A stretch of DNA of 64,000 bases. Origin: Senimuribacter intestinalis (GTDB lineage: Bacteria > Bacillota > Clostridia > Peptostreptococcales > Anaerovoracaceae). Shown one piece after another: positions 1-8,472 of this stretch. Made by a program: the position numbers and the translations under genes. Position 1 is the stretch's first letter; the number at the start of each line of letters is the position of its first letter. The stretch is from assembly GCA_943192975.1 (NCBI GenBank), contig CALPCJ010000010.1, forward strand, positions 56,223 to 120,222, written 5' to 3'. The notes beneath the pieces were generated by a model. It saw only the letters and a list, made by a program, of their open reading frames with translations, made no database searches and was not told where the DNA came from.

Positions 1-273
1 AGAGAGTTTCCTGAGGCGGCAAGAGAAACTCTGCTGGTGCTGGATGCAACTACAGGTAAAAATGCTGTTTCTCAGGCACAGGAATTTAACGAAGTGGCAG
101 AAATCACCGGTGTTGTGCTGACGAAACTGGATGGCACAGCTAAGGGCGGTATCGCCATCACTATTGCGGATGAATTTGACCTTCCGATCAAGTATATCGG
201 TGTAGGCGAGGGAATGGAAGACCTGAAAGAGTTTGATCCGTTAGAATTTGCGGGAGGAATTTTTAGTGAGTAA
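1..273 (+). CDS. ftsY: Signal recognition particle receptor FtsY, C-terminal end (5' truncated by window)
   Basis: The reading frame is open from base 1 and ends with TAA at 271-273, so only about the last 90 residues are visible. The segment LDATTGKNAVSQAQEFNE, then GVVLTKLDGTAKGG, then GVGEGMEDLKEFDPLEFAGG matches the end of the NG GTPase domain of FtsY (DATTG, TKLDGTAKGG and the closing GxGE..DL..F). FtsY docks SRP-ribosome complexes at the membrane. The gtg at 37 is internal, not a start. The stop overlaps the start of der by 8 bases, suggesting translational coupling. Ffh is less likely because of the GEGMEDL...F ending. Confidence 0.92.
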   Translation, partial: REFPEAARETLLVLDATTGKNAVSQAQEFNEVAEITGVVLTKLDGTAKGGIAITIADEFDLPIKYIGVGEGMEDLKEFDPLEFAGGIFSE

Positions 274-1591
274 ACCGATAGTAGCCGTAGTGGGCAGACC
301 AAACGTTGGAAAATCCACCTTTTTTAACAGAGTGGTGGGCAGACGAGTTTCCATCGTAGAGGACACCCCCGGCGTAACCAGAGATAGAATTTATGCGGAG
401 GCAGAGTGGAACGGCATTCACTTTGCATTAATTGATACCGGTGGTATTGAGCCTGATAGTGAAGATGTGATTCTTTCTCAGATGCGAGAGCAGGCGCAGA
501 CAGCTATGGATATGGCTGATGTAATACTTTTTATGGTAGATGGAAAAGAAGGTCTGACCCATGCCGATAACGAAGTAGCGATGATGCTGAGAAGAACTGG
601 AAAAAAGGTCATGCTTCTTGTTAATAAAATTGATAATCCAAGAAATCTGCCCGATGATTTCTATGATTTTTATGAGCTGGGAATTGGCGAGCCTATCGCT
701 ATTTCTGCAGCCAATATGCTCAACTTCGGCGATGTGCTGGATGAAATTGTGGAGAGCTTTCCAAAGGGTCTTGATGAAGATGAGGAGGATGACATTAAGG
801 TTGCTGTCATTGGAAAGCCAAATGTAGGAAAATCCTCTCTGATCAACTGCCTGATTGGAGAAAAGAGAGTTATCGTTTCTCCAATTGCAGGAACGACCAG
901 AGACTCCATCGACACGCCTTTTGAGTGGGGCGGCGATCAGTATACCTTAATCGATACGGCTGGTATTCGCAGAAAGAGCAAAGTCAACGAAGATATTGAG
1001 CGCTACAGCGTGATTCGCGCCGTTGCAGCTATCGAGCGCTGCGACGTGTGTCTTCTGATGATTGATGCAGAGGAAGGCGTGACTGAGCAGGATAAGAAAA
1101 TTGCAGGCGTTGCTCACGAGGCAGGCAAGGGCATAGTTATTGTCGTCAACAAGTGGGATCTGATTCAGAAAGAAACCAACACGATGCGCGACTTTAAACG
1201 GGAAATCGAGGCAGAACTTCAGTTCATGTCCTATGCGCCGATGGTATTTATTTCTGTCAAAGATAAGCAGCGGGTTTTCGACGTCATCAAGATGGCAAAG
1301 TACGTAGCGGAAAAAAGAGCCCTACGGGTGCCGACTGGTCAGCTGAACAGTCTTGTTACCGACGCGACCATGATGAAACAGCCGCCATCGGATAAGGGAA
1401 AAAGGCTGAAAATTTACTATGTAACCCAAGTAGGTGTAAAGCCACCGCTGTTTTCCTTCCAGATTAACAAACGGGATTTAATGCACTTCTCCTATGCCAG
1501 ATATCTGGAAAACAAAATCAGAGAAGGCTTTGGTTTTGAAGGAACCTCAATCAAGTTTGTGTTCAGAGAAAAAGGAGAGAAGGAACAGTAG
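266..1591 (+). CDS. der: Ribosome biogenesis GTPase Der (EngA)
   Basis: Der is a tandem-GTPase factor for 50S subunit assembly. Two G domains are visible. The first has GRPNVGKST near residue 9, a DTPGVTRD switch and NKID. The second has GKPNVGKSS near residue 180, DTAGIRRKS and NKWD. A KH-like C-terminal domain follows. The protein is 441 residues, normal for the family. I chose the GTG at 266 because GGGAGGAA lies 7 bases upstream and the protein then starts VSKPIVAVVG as usual; an in-frame TTG at 248 has no ribosome site. It overlaps both ftsY and plsY, consistent with one operon. Confidence 0.95.
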   Translation: MSKPIVAVVGRPNVGKSTFFNRVVGRRVSIVEDTPGVTRDRIYAEAEWNGIHFALIDTGGIEPDSEDVILSQMREQAQTAMDMADVILFMVDGKEGLTHADNEVAMMLRRTGKKVMLLVNKIDNPRNLPDDFYDFYELGIGEPIAISAANMLNFGDVLDEIVESFPKGLDEDEEDDIKVAVIGKPNVGKSSLINCLIGEKRVIVSPIAGTTRDSIDTPFEWGGDQYTLIDTAGIRRKSKVNEDIERYSVIRAVAAIERCDVCLLMIDAEEGVTEQDKKIAGVAHEAGKGIVIVVNKWDLIQKETNTMRDFKREIEAELQFMSYAPMVFISVKDKQRVFDVIKMAKYVAEKRALRVPTGQLNSLVTDATMMKQPPSDKGKRLKIYYVTQVGVKPPLFSFQINKRDLMHFSYARYLENKIREGFGFEGTSIKFVFREKGEKEQ

Positions 1592-2190
1592 TGGAAACCT
1601 TACAGTTTGTCATTGTTATTGTCATTGCCTATTTCCTTGGGAATATTTCCCCGGCAACGCTTCTTGCCAGAGCGGTCGGTAAGGATATCAAAAAAGAGGG
1701 AAGCGGCAATGCGGGAACGACCAATGCTCTTCGCGTACTGGGAAAAAAAGCGGCGATGATTACGCTGATTGTAGATATCGGCAAAGGATTTATTGCCGTT
1801 AAGATAGGATTTGCATTTGCTGCGCCGCCTGCAGCAATGTTCTGCGCGCTGGCGGCATTTGTGGGGCATATTTGGCCTATCGTGTTTAAATTTAAAGGCG
1901 GAAAGGGCGTAGCCGTTGCCTTTGGCGCAATTCTTGGCGTCAACTGGCAGCTGGCACTTCTTGCGCTTTTAGTGGTGGCTATCGTGGTGGCTTTGACCCG
2001 TATGGTATCCCTTGGGTCTATCACAGCAGCAGCTTCATTTCCCGTGTTTGCATATTTTATGGAGCCGGACTTTTTCTATATCGGTATTGTCATGGCGGTA
2101 CTTTTAATCTATGCACATCGCGGAAATATTAAACGTATTGTAAAAGGTGAGGAAAGCAGGCTTAGCTTGGGGAAGAAAGTTGACAAGTAG
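1591..2190 (+). CDS. plsY: Acyl-phosphate:glycerol-3-phosphate acyltransferase PlsY
   Basis: PlsY is an integral membrane enzyme that transfers the acyl group of acyl-phosphate to glycerol-3-phosphate, the first step of phospholipid synthesis. The 199-residue protein has about five hydrophobic helices and the conserved loops GSGNAGTTNALRVLG, KGGKGVA and a final AHRGNIKR. The GTG start shares its first G with the TAG stop of der. gpsA, which makes its substrate, follows 20 bases downstream, so the two lipid genes sit together. Confidence 0.94.
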   Translation: METLQFVIVIVIAYFLGNISPATLLARAVGKDIKKEGSGNAGTTNALRVLGKKAAMITLIVDIGKGFIAVKIGFAFAAPPAAMFCALAAFVGHIWPIVFKFKGGKGVAVAFGAILGVNWQLALLALLVVAIVVALTRMVSLGSITAAASFPVFAYFMEPDFFYIGIVMAVLLIYAHRGNIKRIVKGEESRLSLGKKVDK

Positions 2191-2210
2191 CCGGAAAGAA
2201 GGAAATTAAG

Positions 2211-3212
2211 ATGAAAACAATTGGTGTTATCGGTGCAGGCAGCTGGGGAACAGCTCTTGCAATTACACTGAGCAATAAGGGACATCAGGTTAAAATGTGT
2301 GATGTCAACATGGACCATGTAAAAGAGATGCAGGCGCACAGAGAAAATGTCAGGTACCTGCCGGGAATCAAATTTGGCGATCATCTGCAGATTGTAGAAT
2401 CTACAGAAGAAGCGCTTGCTGGCGCAGATATTGCACTGTTTTCCGCACCAGCCCAGCATTTTAGAAGTGCCTTTGAAAAAGCGATTCCTTTTCTTGAGGA
2501 TGACATGGTTGTTGTCAACGTGGCAAAGGGAATTGAGCAGGGAACCCTGATGCGTATGAGTGAAATCGCATATCTTCTGAAACCGGATGTAAAATATGTG
2601 GTACTTTCCGGTCCGTCTCATGCGGAAGAAGTGGGCAGAGCTATGCCGACGACTGTGGCGGTAGCTTCCAGGGATATGAAGCTGGCTGAATACGTGCAAG
2701 ATGTGTTCATGACAGACAGATTCCGTGTTTACACCAACGATGATGTGTGCGGTGTGGAACTCGGGGGTTCTCTGAAAAATATCATTGCTTTAGGTGCAGG
2801 TATTTCTGATGGAATCGGTTTTGGGGATAATGCAAAAGCGGCGCTGATGACCCGCGGCATTACAGAAATGTGCCGTCTTGGCGTGAAACTGGGCGCAGAT
2901 ATTGCAACGTTCTCAGGTCTTACCGGTATCGGTGATTTAATCGTAACTTGTACCAGCATGCATTCCAGAAATCGCCGCTGCGGCATTATGATCGGTGAGG
3001 GCATGAAACCCAGTGACGCAGTTGAAAAAGTCGGCATGGTCGTAGAAGGCATGTTCACGGCAGAAGCTGCTTATCAGCTGGCACAGAAAGTTGGTGTAGA
3101 AATGCCGATTACCGAGTGCATTTACAACTGTATCAACGAAAAAATCACCGCAAAGGACGCTGTGGAGCTTTTGATGGGCAGAGATAGAAAGAACGAAAAG
3201 CATATTGACTAG
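2211..3212 (+). CDS. gpsA: NAD(P)-dependent glycerol-3-phosphate dehydrogenase
   Basis: This cytosolic enzyme reduces dihydroxyacetone phosphate to sn-glycerol-3-phosphate for PlsY. The N-terminal Rossmann motif is GAGSWGTA. NVAKGIE, LSGPSHAEEV, the catalytic-lysine stretch ELGGSLKNIIALGAG and GLTGIGDLIVTC are all present and in order. Length is 333 residues, typical for GpsA. AAGAAGGAAATTAAG precedes the ATG. A strong hairpin terminator follows, so it closes the ftsY-der-plsY-gpsA run. Confidence 0.95.
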   Translation: MKTIGVIGAGSWGTALAITLSNKGHQVKMCDVNMDHVKEMQAHRENVRYLPGIKFGDHLQIVESTEEALAGADIALFSAPAQHFRSAFEKAIPFLEDDMVVVNVAKGIEQGTLMRMSEIAYLLKPDVKYVVLSGPSHAEEVGRAMPTTVAVASRDMKLAEYVQDVFMTDRFRVYTNDDVCGVELGGSLKNIIALGAGISDGIGFGDNAKAALMTRGITEMCRLGVKLGADIATFSGLTGIGDLIVTCTSMHSRNRRCGIMIGEGMKPSDAVEKVGMVVEGMFTAEAAYQLAQKVGVEMPITECIYNCINEKITAKDAVELLMGRDRKNEKHID

Positions 3213-3218
3213 AAAGAT

Positions 3219-3250
3219 AGCCGGAGGGGGAACCTCCGGCTGTGTTTATA
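3219..3250 (+). terminator. Intrinsic terminator after gpsA
   Basis: A perfect 9-bp stem, AGCCGGAGG at 3219-3227 and CCTCCGGCT at 3233-3241, closes a 5-base loop and is followed by a moderately T-rich tail. It separates gpsA from the hydrolase gene that starts 28 bases later. Confidence 0.8.
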
Positions 3251-3268
3251 ATGAAAGGAGCCGGTATA

Positions 3269-4078
3269 GTGAAACTGAAAGTGCTGGTAGATAACAATAC
3301 TTACATCGACGAATATTATCTGGGAGAACCAGCGGCAGCCTTTTATATTGAGGAGGGCGGCGAGCGGATTCTCTTCGACTGCGGCTATTCAGATGTGCTT
3401 CTAAAAAATGCGGAGCTGATGGGTATAGATTTATCCTCCTTGACGAAGATTGTGTTTTCCCATGGACACAACGATCATACCAGAGGGTTGTTGTTTTTAA
3501 AAGACAGGGCTGATTTGTCGGCAGTTTCTTTGATTGCACACCCAGACTGTTTTCTGCCGCGGGAAGATGAAACGGGAAGCTTTGGTGCGCCTTTTTCTCT
3601 TGCGGATGCTGCTTTGTGGACGAAGCTTACGACAACGTGTGAGCCTGTTAATCTGATCGATAAGCTGGTATGGCTTGGTGAAATTCCTAGAGGCAATGAC
3701 TTTGAGGCATCAGAACCTGTCGGGCGCAGGCTGAAGGATGGCCTTTGGGAAGATGACTATGTCATGGACGATACAGCACTGGCATACCGCGGGGAAGAGG
3801 GACTGTTTATCATTACCGGCTGCTCTCACAGCGGAATTTGCAACATCGTAGAATATGCAAAGAAAGTCTGCGGTGACAGCAGAATTGCCGGCATCATCGG
3901 AGGCTTTCATCTCTTTGAAAAGGGCAGGCAGCTGGATAAGGCGGTTGAATATTTGAAATCCTGCGGCGTAAAACGACTGTATCCGTGTCACTGTGTGTCC
4001 CTTGCGGCAAAGGCGGCAATGCTGGCGGAATTGCCGGTTGTTGAAGTCGGCGTAGGATTGAGACTGGAACTCCAATAG
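3269..4078 (+). CDS. Metallo-beta-lactamase-fold hydrolase
   Basis: This is a zinc-dependent MBL-fold protein of 269 residues. The core motif FSHGHNDHTRG supplies HxHxDH metal ligands; later TGCSHSGICN, GGFHLF and PCHC supply the remaining histidines. The arrangement resembles the subfamily annotated as dihydropterin-6-methyl aminobenzene phosphate synthase-like or archaeal-type MBL hydrolases. The substrate is unknown. The GTG at 3269 is preferred because AAAGGAG lies 9 bases upstream; upstream in-frame codons fall in the gpsA terminator. The GNAT gene follows at 24 bases, probably co-transcribed. Confidence 0.8.
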   Translation: MKLKVLVDNNTYIDEYYLGEPAAAFYIEEGGERILFDCGYSDVLLKNAELMGIDLSSLTKIVFSHGHNDHTRGLLFLKDRADLSAVSLIAHPDCFLPREDETGSFGAPFSLADAALWTKLTTTCEPVNLIDKLVWLGEIPRGNDFEASEPVGRRLKDGLWEDDYVMDDTALAYRGEEGLFIITGCSHSGICNIVEYAKKVCGDSRIAGIIGGFHLFEKGRQLDKAVEYLKSCGVKRLYPCHCVSLAAKAAMLAELPVVEVGVGLRLELQ

Positions 4079-4101
4079 GGTAAGTTTTATAGGAGGTAAC
4101 G

Positions 4102-4869
4102 ATGTATCGTTTTGATGGGAACGCGAAAAATCGAAGCCTTGCGAAGTTGTTTGCAGGCTGGGATGAGACTATGATTTGGTCCTGCCTGCAGGGCATCATG
4201 GGCGAGATTTATACAGATGACGCAGTGCATCCGAAATCGGCGGCTGCAGTGCTGGGCGATTTCTGCTTTTTAGCGGGAGCGCCTTCTCTTGATTTTTTGA
4301 CATCCTTCGCAAAGGGTGGCTGTCACAACTTTTGTATCATGGTTCCGGCAAGCGACGCGCTGGGTGATTTAATTGAGGATTTTTTCGGAGAACGGGCAAA
4401 GAAGTTTACCCGCTATGCCACCCAAAAGGACGCCAGCTTTGATCTGGCAAGGCTTCGCCAATTGGCTTCTGCGGTGCCTGCAGGCTTTACCCTTGCACCG
4501 ATCGATGAAATAATTTTTGATCGGGCAAAATCCATGGAGTGGAGCCGGGATTTAGTGTCACAGTATGCGGATTACGAAGTATACCGTGAGAAAGGCGTTG
4601 GAACAGCAATTTTACATCATGGGGAGCTGGTTTGCGGCGCGTCCTCTTACAGCGTCTACAATGGCGGCATTGAAATTGAAATCGACACCAGAGCCGATTG
4701 GCGCAGAAAAGGGCTTGCTCGCCTATGCGGCGCGGCGCTGATCTGCAGATGTTTGGAACAGGGACTCTATCCCAGCTGGGACGCCCATAACAAAGCGTCT
4801 CTGGCGCTGGCGCAGCAGCTGGGTTACGTGCTGGATCACAGTTATATCGCTTATGAAGTGAGAAAGTAG
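4102..4869 (+). CDS. GNAT-family N-acetyltransferase
   Basis: The 255-residue protein has a divergent N-terminal half and a C-terminal GNAT fold: the strand ASSYSVYNGGIEIEIDT, the acetyl-CoA loop RADWRRKGLARLCGAALI and the final WDAHNKASLALAQQLGY. This arrangement matches the GNAT_acetyltransf-2 type found in Firmicutes. The acceptor substrate cannot be told from sequence. AGGAGGT lies 6 bases before the ATG. A small gene follows after 9 bases. Confidence 0.82.
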   Translation: MYRFDGNAKNRSLAKLFAGWDETMIWSCLQGIMGEIYTDDAVHPKSAAAVLGDFCFLAGAPSLDFLTSFAKGGCHNFCIMVPASDALGDLIEDFFGERAKKFTRYATQKDASFDLARLRQLASAVPAGFTLAPIDEIIFDRAKSMEWSRDLVSQYADYEVYREKGVGTAILHHGELVCGASSYSVYNGGIEIEIDTRADWRRKGLARLCGAALICRCLEQGLYPSWDAHNKASLALAQQLGYVLDHSYIAYEVRK

Positions 4870-4878
4870 AGGGAGCAA

Positions 4879-5082
4879 ATGGAACAGATGGATGAAAAAC
4901 GGCTGGCGGCCTTTGAGAAAATGCTGACCTTTGTACAGCAGGAGTATGAGAAAACGACGGAAAAGATGGAGGATTTGAAAGGGGACGGGAAGGAAAAATC
5001 CGCCACTTATCGTCAACTCATGGGGAATAAGCTGACATATCAGAATTTGCTTGCGATGTACAGGCTGTATGATCTTTTATGA
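4879..5082 (+). CDS. Small coiled-coil hypothetical protein (67 aa)
   Basis: The ATG lies behind GAGGGAGC. The 67-residue product is highly charged and predicted helical (EKMLTFVQQEYEKTTEKMEDL). It has no membrane segment or cysteine. I do not recognise the family. Tight spacing to the acetyltransferase gene and a credible ribosome site support a real gene. An ATG nine bases downstream is an alternative start. Confidence 0.6.
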   Translation: MEQMDEKRLAAFEKMLTFVQQEYEKTTEKMEDLKGDGKEKSATYRQLMGNKLTYQNLLAMYRLYDLL

Positions 5083-5181
5083 GTTTTAAGCTGGTAGCAG
5101 GTATTTAATGCAAGAAAAGAAAGAATGGCATACATTCGTTGATTTAACTGAAGTATACCACTCTATTAATGATTGGAATCG

Positions 5182-5921
5182 TTAGTATTGTTTTTTTGCT
5201 AGATTTATTAGATGGCGAAATAACAGATTCATGCGTGGTTCTGTTTCAGTCAATTCCTCAGGATGCCATTGAACCAGCAAAGTTTTACCGTCCTCACTCT
5301 CCAGTGCTTCTATGACATTGTCATTGGTTTGAGCCGCAATTTTAAATCCTTTTCCGGGTTTATCTACGCATTGGTGATGCATAGTGTTGGTTTGGATTGT
5401 ATTTGTCTTTAGTATTTTTTCCAAAGTGCTGCCCGATTCAATATGAATTTGATGCATGAGATAGCTTCGATCTAATTTCTGTGCATGGAGTTGGTAATTA
5501 CCCGGCATCATAGAGATGTCCTGATATAATGTGCCTCCAGATGCAGCGTTAATTAATTGCAGCCCTCTGCAGATTCCAAGCACAGGCAGAGAATTTTTTT
5601 TGCATATTGATAAACCCATTGCCAGAAGCGGTCAGTCTTTATATTGACGGCGCCCAATGGTGGGAGAGGCTCCTGATTGTATATTCTTGGATCTACATCC
5701 TCACCACCGGGAAAGAGAAAACCGTCGCATAGACTGCACATTTGCAGCCATATCGTTTCATCACTGACTGGAGGAAGAAGCAGAGGCGTTCCCCCGTTTT
5801 TTGATATTGCTTCCACATAACTTTGATTTGCATAGTGGGTAGGTATACACACCCAGGGAAGTTGTACGCTTCCTTTGGCTCCAAGAATGCCAATCGTTGG
5901 TTTGCAGACTGTTTTTTCCAT
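5182..5921 (-). pseudogene. Class I glutamine-amidotransferase-like gamma-glutamyl hydrolase (peptidase C26 / PuuD type), frameshifted
   Basis: Two overlapping frames together make one 246-residue C26-type hydrolase. The first part (5921 to about 5594) carries PTIGILGA, FLFPGGEDVDPRIY and DRFWQWVYQYAKK. The second (to 5182) carries LPVLGICRGLQLINAASGG with the nucleophile Cys, MHHQCVD and the catalytic His in VQWHPEE. The break is at a run of eight A on the coding strand (5594-5601); nine would restore the frame. Family members hydrolyse gamma-glutamyl amides. GAGGAGTAAAGC precedes the ATG, and the gene is the last of a leftward four-gene operon. It could be true decay, polymerase slippage at A8, or an assembly error. 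Confidence 0.8.
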
Positions 5922-5924
5922 GCT

Positions 5925-6821
5925 TTACTCCTCAAAGAAGTCATCAATTTTATCATAGAAATATTTTTTTATTAGCGTAGTGATTTTTGAGTCACAATAT
6001 TCATTCCAAAGGGTTTCTTCCGCAAAGGTCAGACGCAGCGGCATGTTTTTTTCAAGAAACCTTTGATCGCAAGGCACGTCTATAGCTTCAGCACGCGCTT
6101 TCATAAATTCCATCAGATGCTGGCGCAGCTGAATAATCCCTTGGATAACGGCTGTTTCACCATGTTCGCCCAATTGCGAAATCGCCTCCTTTGCAATAAA
6201 ATATATGATCAGAATGGAAAGTCTGTTGTAACCATCCTTGTGTGTTCCTAAATCATACTGAAAATCCTCAGATAAACAATAGTTTGAATCATATTCTTCG
6301 AAAGCTTCCTTTCGTTCCTGCTCTGTCATATTTCCGGGACGAAGGTATACTGAGAAACAACAGTAATTATCACCATCTTCTGTGAGAGTTTTGGCGAGGT
6401 TTGTCTGCGATTTTTCAGCATAGGCGCTGAAGCAGGCATGATGGAATTCTTCACAATAGATTCTGCCTAAGTGTTTGTTGCCATCGCTAATCCATTGCTG
6501 TGCAATAGGGCATACAAGCGTATAGGACAAACGTTGCTGTGGTGTGAGACTGATTTTTTCACGTTTGAAACGAGGATCGCTTGGCAGATCAAAGTAAGAA
6601 AATAGGTTTTTCAGGTTTAATTTCAGACCCATGGAAAGATGACGTTCACGCATTTTAGTGCCGCGTTCGATTCCATAATCTCGAATTCCCTGGCGAAGAA
6701 CAGATTCTCCGCTTATGCCACATTGCTGTATGAGCGCACTAGCCATTTCTTCATAAATGATTGACCAGCTATCTTGTAAATTTGCGATCTGCAATTCTTC
6801 TAATTTTGTATATTCGTTCAT
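5925..6821 (-). CDS. L-2-amino-thiazoline-4-carboxylic acid hydrolase-like protein
   Basis: The 298-residue soluble protein resembles the ATC-hydrolase family, whose founding member opens the ring of 2-amino-thiazoline-4-carboxylate towards cysteine; most members have unknown substrates. Recognisable stretches are GIERGTKMRERHLSMG, CPIAQQWISDGNKHLGRIYCEEFH and GDNYCCFSVYLRPG. AAGGAGG lies 8 bases before the ATG. It sits between a 27-residue membrane peptide gene and the broken C26 hydrolase, in an operon headed by a symporter. It is therefore probably part of uptake and hydrolysis of an amide or heterocyclic compound. The actual substrate is inference. Confidence 0.65.
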   Translation of the reverse strand: MNEYTKLEELQIANLQDSWSIIYEEMASALIQQCGISGESVLRQGIRDYGIERGTKMRERHLSMGLKLNLKNLFSYFDLPSDPRFKREKISLTPQQRLSYTLVCPIAQQWISDGNKHLGRIYCEEFHHACFSAYAEKSQTNLAKTLTEDGDNYCCFSVYLRPGNMTEQERKEAFEEYDSNYCLSEDFQYDLGTHKDGYNRLSILIIYFIAKEAISQLGEHGETAVIQGIIQLRQHLMEFMKARAEAIDVPCDQRFLEKNMPLRLTFAEETLWNEYCDSKITTLIKKYFYDKIDDFFEE

Positions 6822-6840
6822 TATAATGCCTCCTTATTTC

Positions 6841-6924
6841 TTAACGTTCACGAATAAAAGTCCATACCATCCATGCCATAAATCCGACAAGCAATCCCAT
6901 ATGTAAATAAATTATCGTATTCAT
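6841..6924 (-). CDS. 27-residue single-span membrane peptide beside the symporter
   Basis: An ATG at 6924 opens a 27-codon frame ending TAA at 6841. It has a strong ribosome site TAAGGAGGA 6 bases upstream that overlaps the symporter stop codon. The product begins MNTIIYLHMG, has one hydrophobic helix rich in M, W and F, and ends FIRER, so it is a membrane peptide with a positively charged, presumably cytosolic, tail. The ATC-hydrolase-like gene follows with its own AAGGAGG after 19 bases. Some SSS transporters have a small partner subunit, and the position here suggests a similar role. I do not know a named family. Confidence 0.7.
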   Translation of the reverse strand: MNTIIYLHMGLLVGFMAWMVWTFIRER

Positions 6925-6936
6925 ATAATTTCCTCC

Positions 6937-8335
6937 TTATTTTATATCTGTCAGCGAGCGAGACGATGCTTTCTTATCCAGCGCTGTAATACCGAAAAAG
7001 AGAATAAAATTCAGCAAAGTACCGACTGCAGCGCCAGGAAGACCAAATATAGAAGCCCCCTGTATCTCTATTATGATAGCAGTGACAGAACCTACGATCA
7101 TTGAAATATTAGCTGCTAAAGAGGATTTTTTTCCTTTTTTTGAGAAAAAGGCATATAACATTGGAATAAAGCAGCCACCGATATATGCGGCAGCAGCCAG
7201 ATTCCAGATGGACATGATACTTTGCATCCATAGAGCCATCGCTAATCCACTGATACCAAGTACCAATGTGGTTCTTTTGGTAATCCGCAGCATTGTCTTG
7301 TCATCAGCAGAAGGATTCATTAGATTCTTGTAAATATCATTAGAAAAGTTTGTCGCAGCTACCAGTAGATAGGAATCTGATGTTGACAAAATTGCTGCTA
7401 ATAGCGCTGCGAAGACGATTCCACGAAGTCCTGTTGGAAGATATTGTAAAAGCAGTGTAGAGAATACAGAATCCGGCGTGATATTTGGAAGTAGGGCATA
7501 GGCGCATGTACCAAGCAGCAGGATCATCATAAAAAATGTATGTGCAGGAATAATGCTTAATAATGTACCTTTTTTTGCAGTTTTGCGTCTTTACATGCAT
7601 AGAAACGCTGATATCGGTTTCCGTCTATAAAAGCAGATAAGCTAGTTGTAAAGATTAAACGAATGATCGTTGTCATATCAGAAGGGATTGTCAGATGATT
7701 ATGCGGAACTGTAGTGATAATACCATCCCAACCTCCTACATTTTTGAAGACATAGAAAGCGGCGGCGGCAACACCTAACCCCATGATGATAAATTGTACG
7801 TAATCCGTGACTGCAACGCCCCAGAAACCGCTGAAGTATGTAAATAAAAGGATAACAATTGTACTAAAAACAGCGCCGTAAACAAAAGGGAGACCTGTCA
7901 CAACATTGATGACTGTTGCAAAGGTTACAGTCTGCAAAGCTGGGCCTGTCCCCAGCAGATAGAGAAAACTGCAAAATCCGCCGTATGCCTGTGCTGACTT
8001 TCCGTATGCTTGTCCTAAAACCTCTGGTGCAGTCAGACCAGAAAAAAGATTTACGCGTTCAGCCAGAAATAGTCCGATTAAAATGGTAGCAATATAGATT
8101 GCAAACATGAAAGGCAGAAGAGCAAAACCGCTTTCATAAACCGTTCCTATCCAACCGTTGAGAACGCCTCCTCCGATAGAAGTCGCCATATATGTGCCGA
8201 TAAAGATGGATAACCCCATTTTTCGTCCGGCAACGATGTAATCTGATGTGGTCTGCGTTTTGATTTGCAGCGCAGCCCAATTATGATTACACCTGAGAGA
8301 TAGATGGCAATAATTACATAATCTAAAATATTCAT
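6937..8335 (-). pseudogene. Sodium:solute symporter (SSS family), two frameshifts
   Basis: Three successive frames spell one roughly 465-residue SSS permease. The start is MNILDYVIIAIYLSGVIIIG; the middle has MGLSIFIGTYMATSIGGG and FSGFWGVAVTDYVQF; the end has LRGIVFAALLAAILSTSDSYLL and the following helices, the usual SSS signatures. The first break lies in T4 at 8258-8261 (plus strand) and the second in T7 at 7570-7576. In each case one extra base restores the protein. GGAGGAAGTGAAAG precedes the ATG at 8335. SSS proteins use Na+ to import organic solutes. The solute here is presumably a substrate of the downstream hydrolases. Confidence 0.82.
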
Positions 8336-8420
8336 TCTTTCACTTCCTCCTTTGAATTTTCTAAGAATTTATTGACTAAATTTTAGCACAGGAAGAAGAC
8401 GGGCAGGTAGCCGTAAATAG

Positions 8421-8438
8421 TTGCTACTGTTGTAGCAA
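8421..8438. promoter_or_regulatory. Perfect 18-bp palindrome between symporter operon and lysR (candidate operator)
   Basis: TTGCTAC at 8421-8427 and GTAGCAA at 8432-8438 form 7-bp arms around four bases, 86 bases upstream of the symporter start. LysR-type regulators bind partly dyadic T-N11-A sites at this sort of distance. The next gene to the right encodes a LysR protein. There is no T-tract, so a terminator is unlikely. The operator role is inference. Confidence 0.45.
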
Positions 8439-8472
8439 ATTTCGACATCTAAAGAGTTCATGAGGTCAGTGC

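Noticed and set aside
8421..8438. Terminator for the lysR gene
   Set aside because: The palindrome has no T-tract on either strand; an operator is more plausible.
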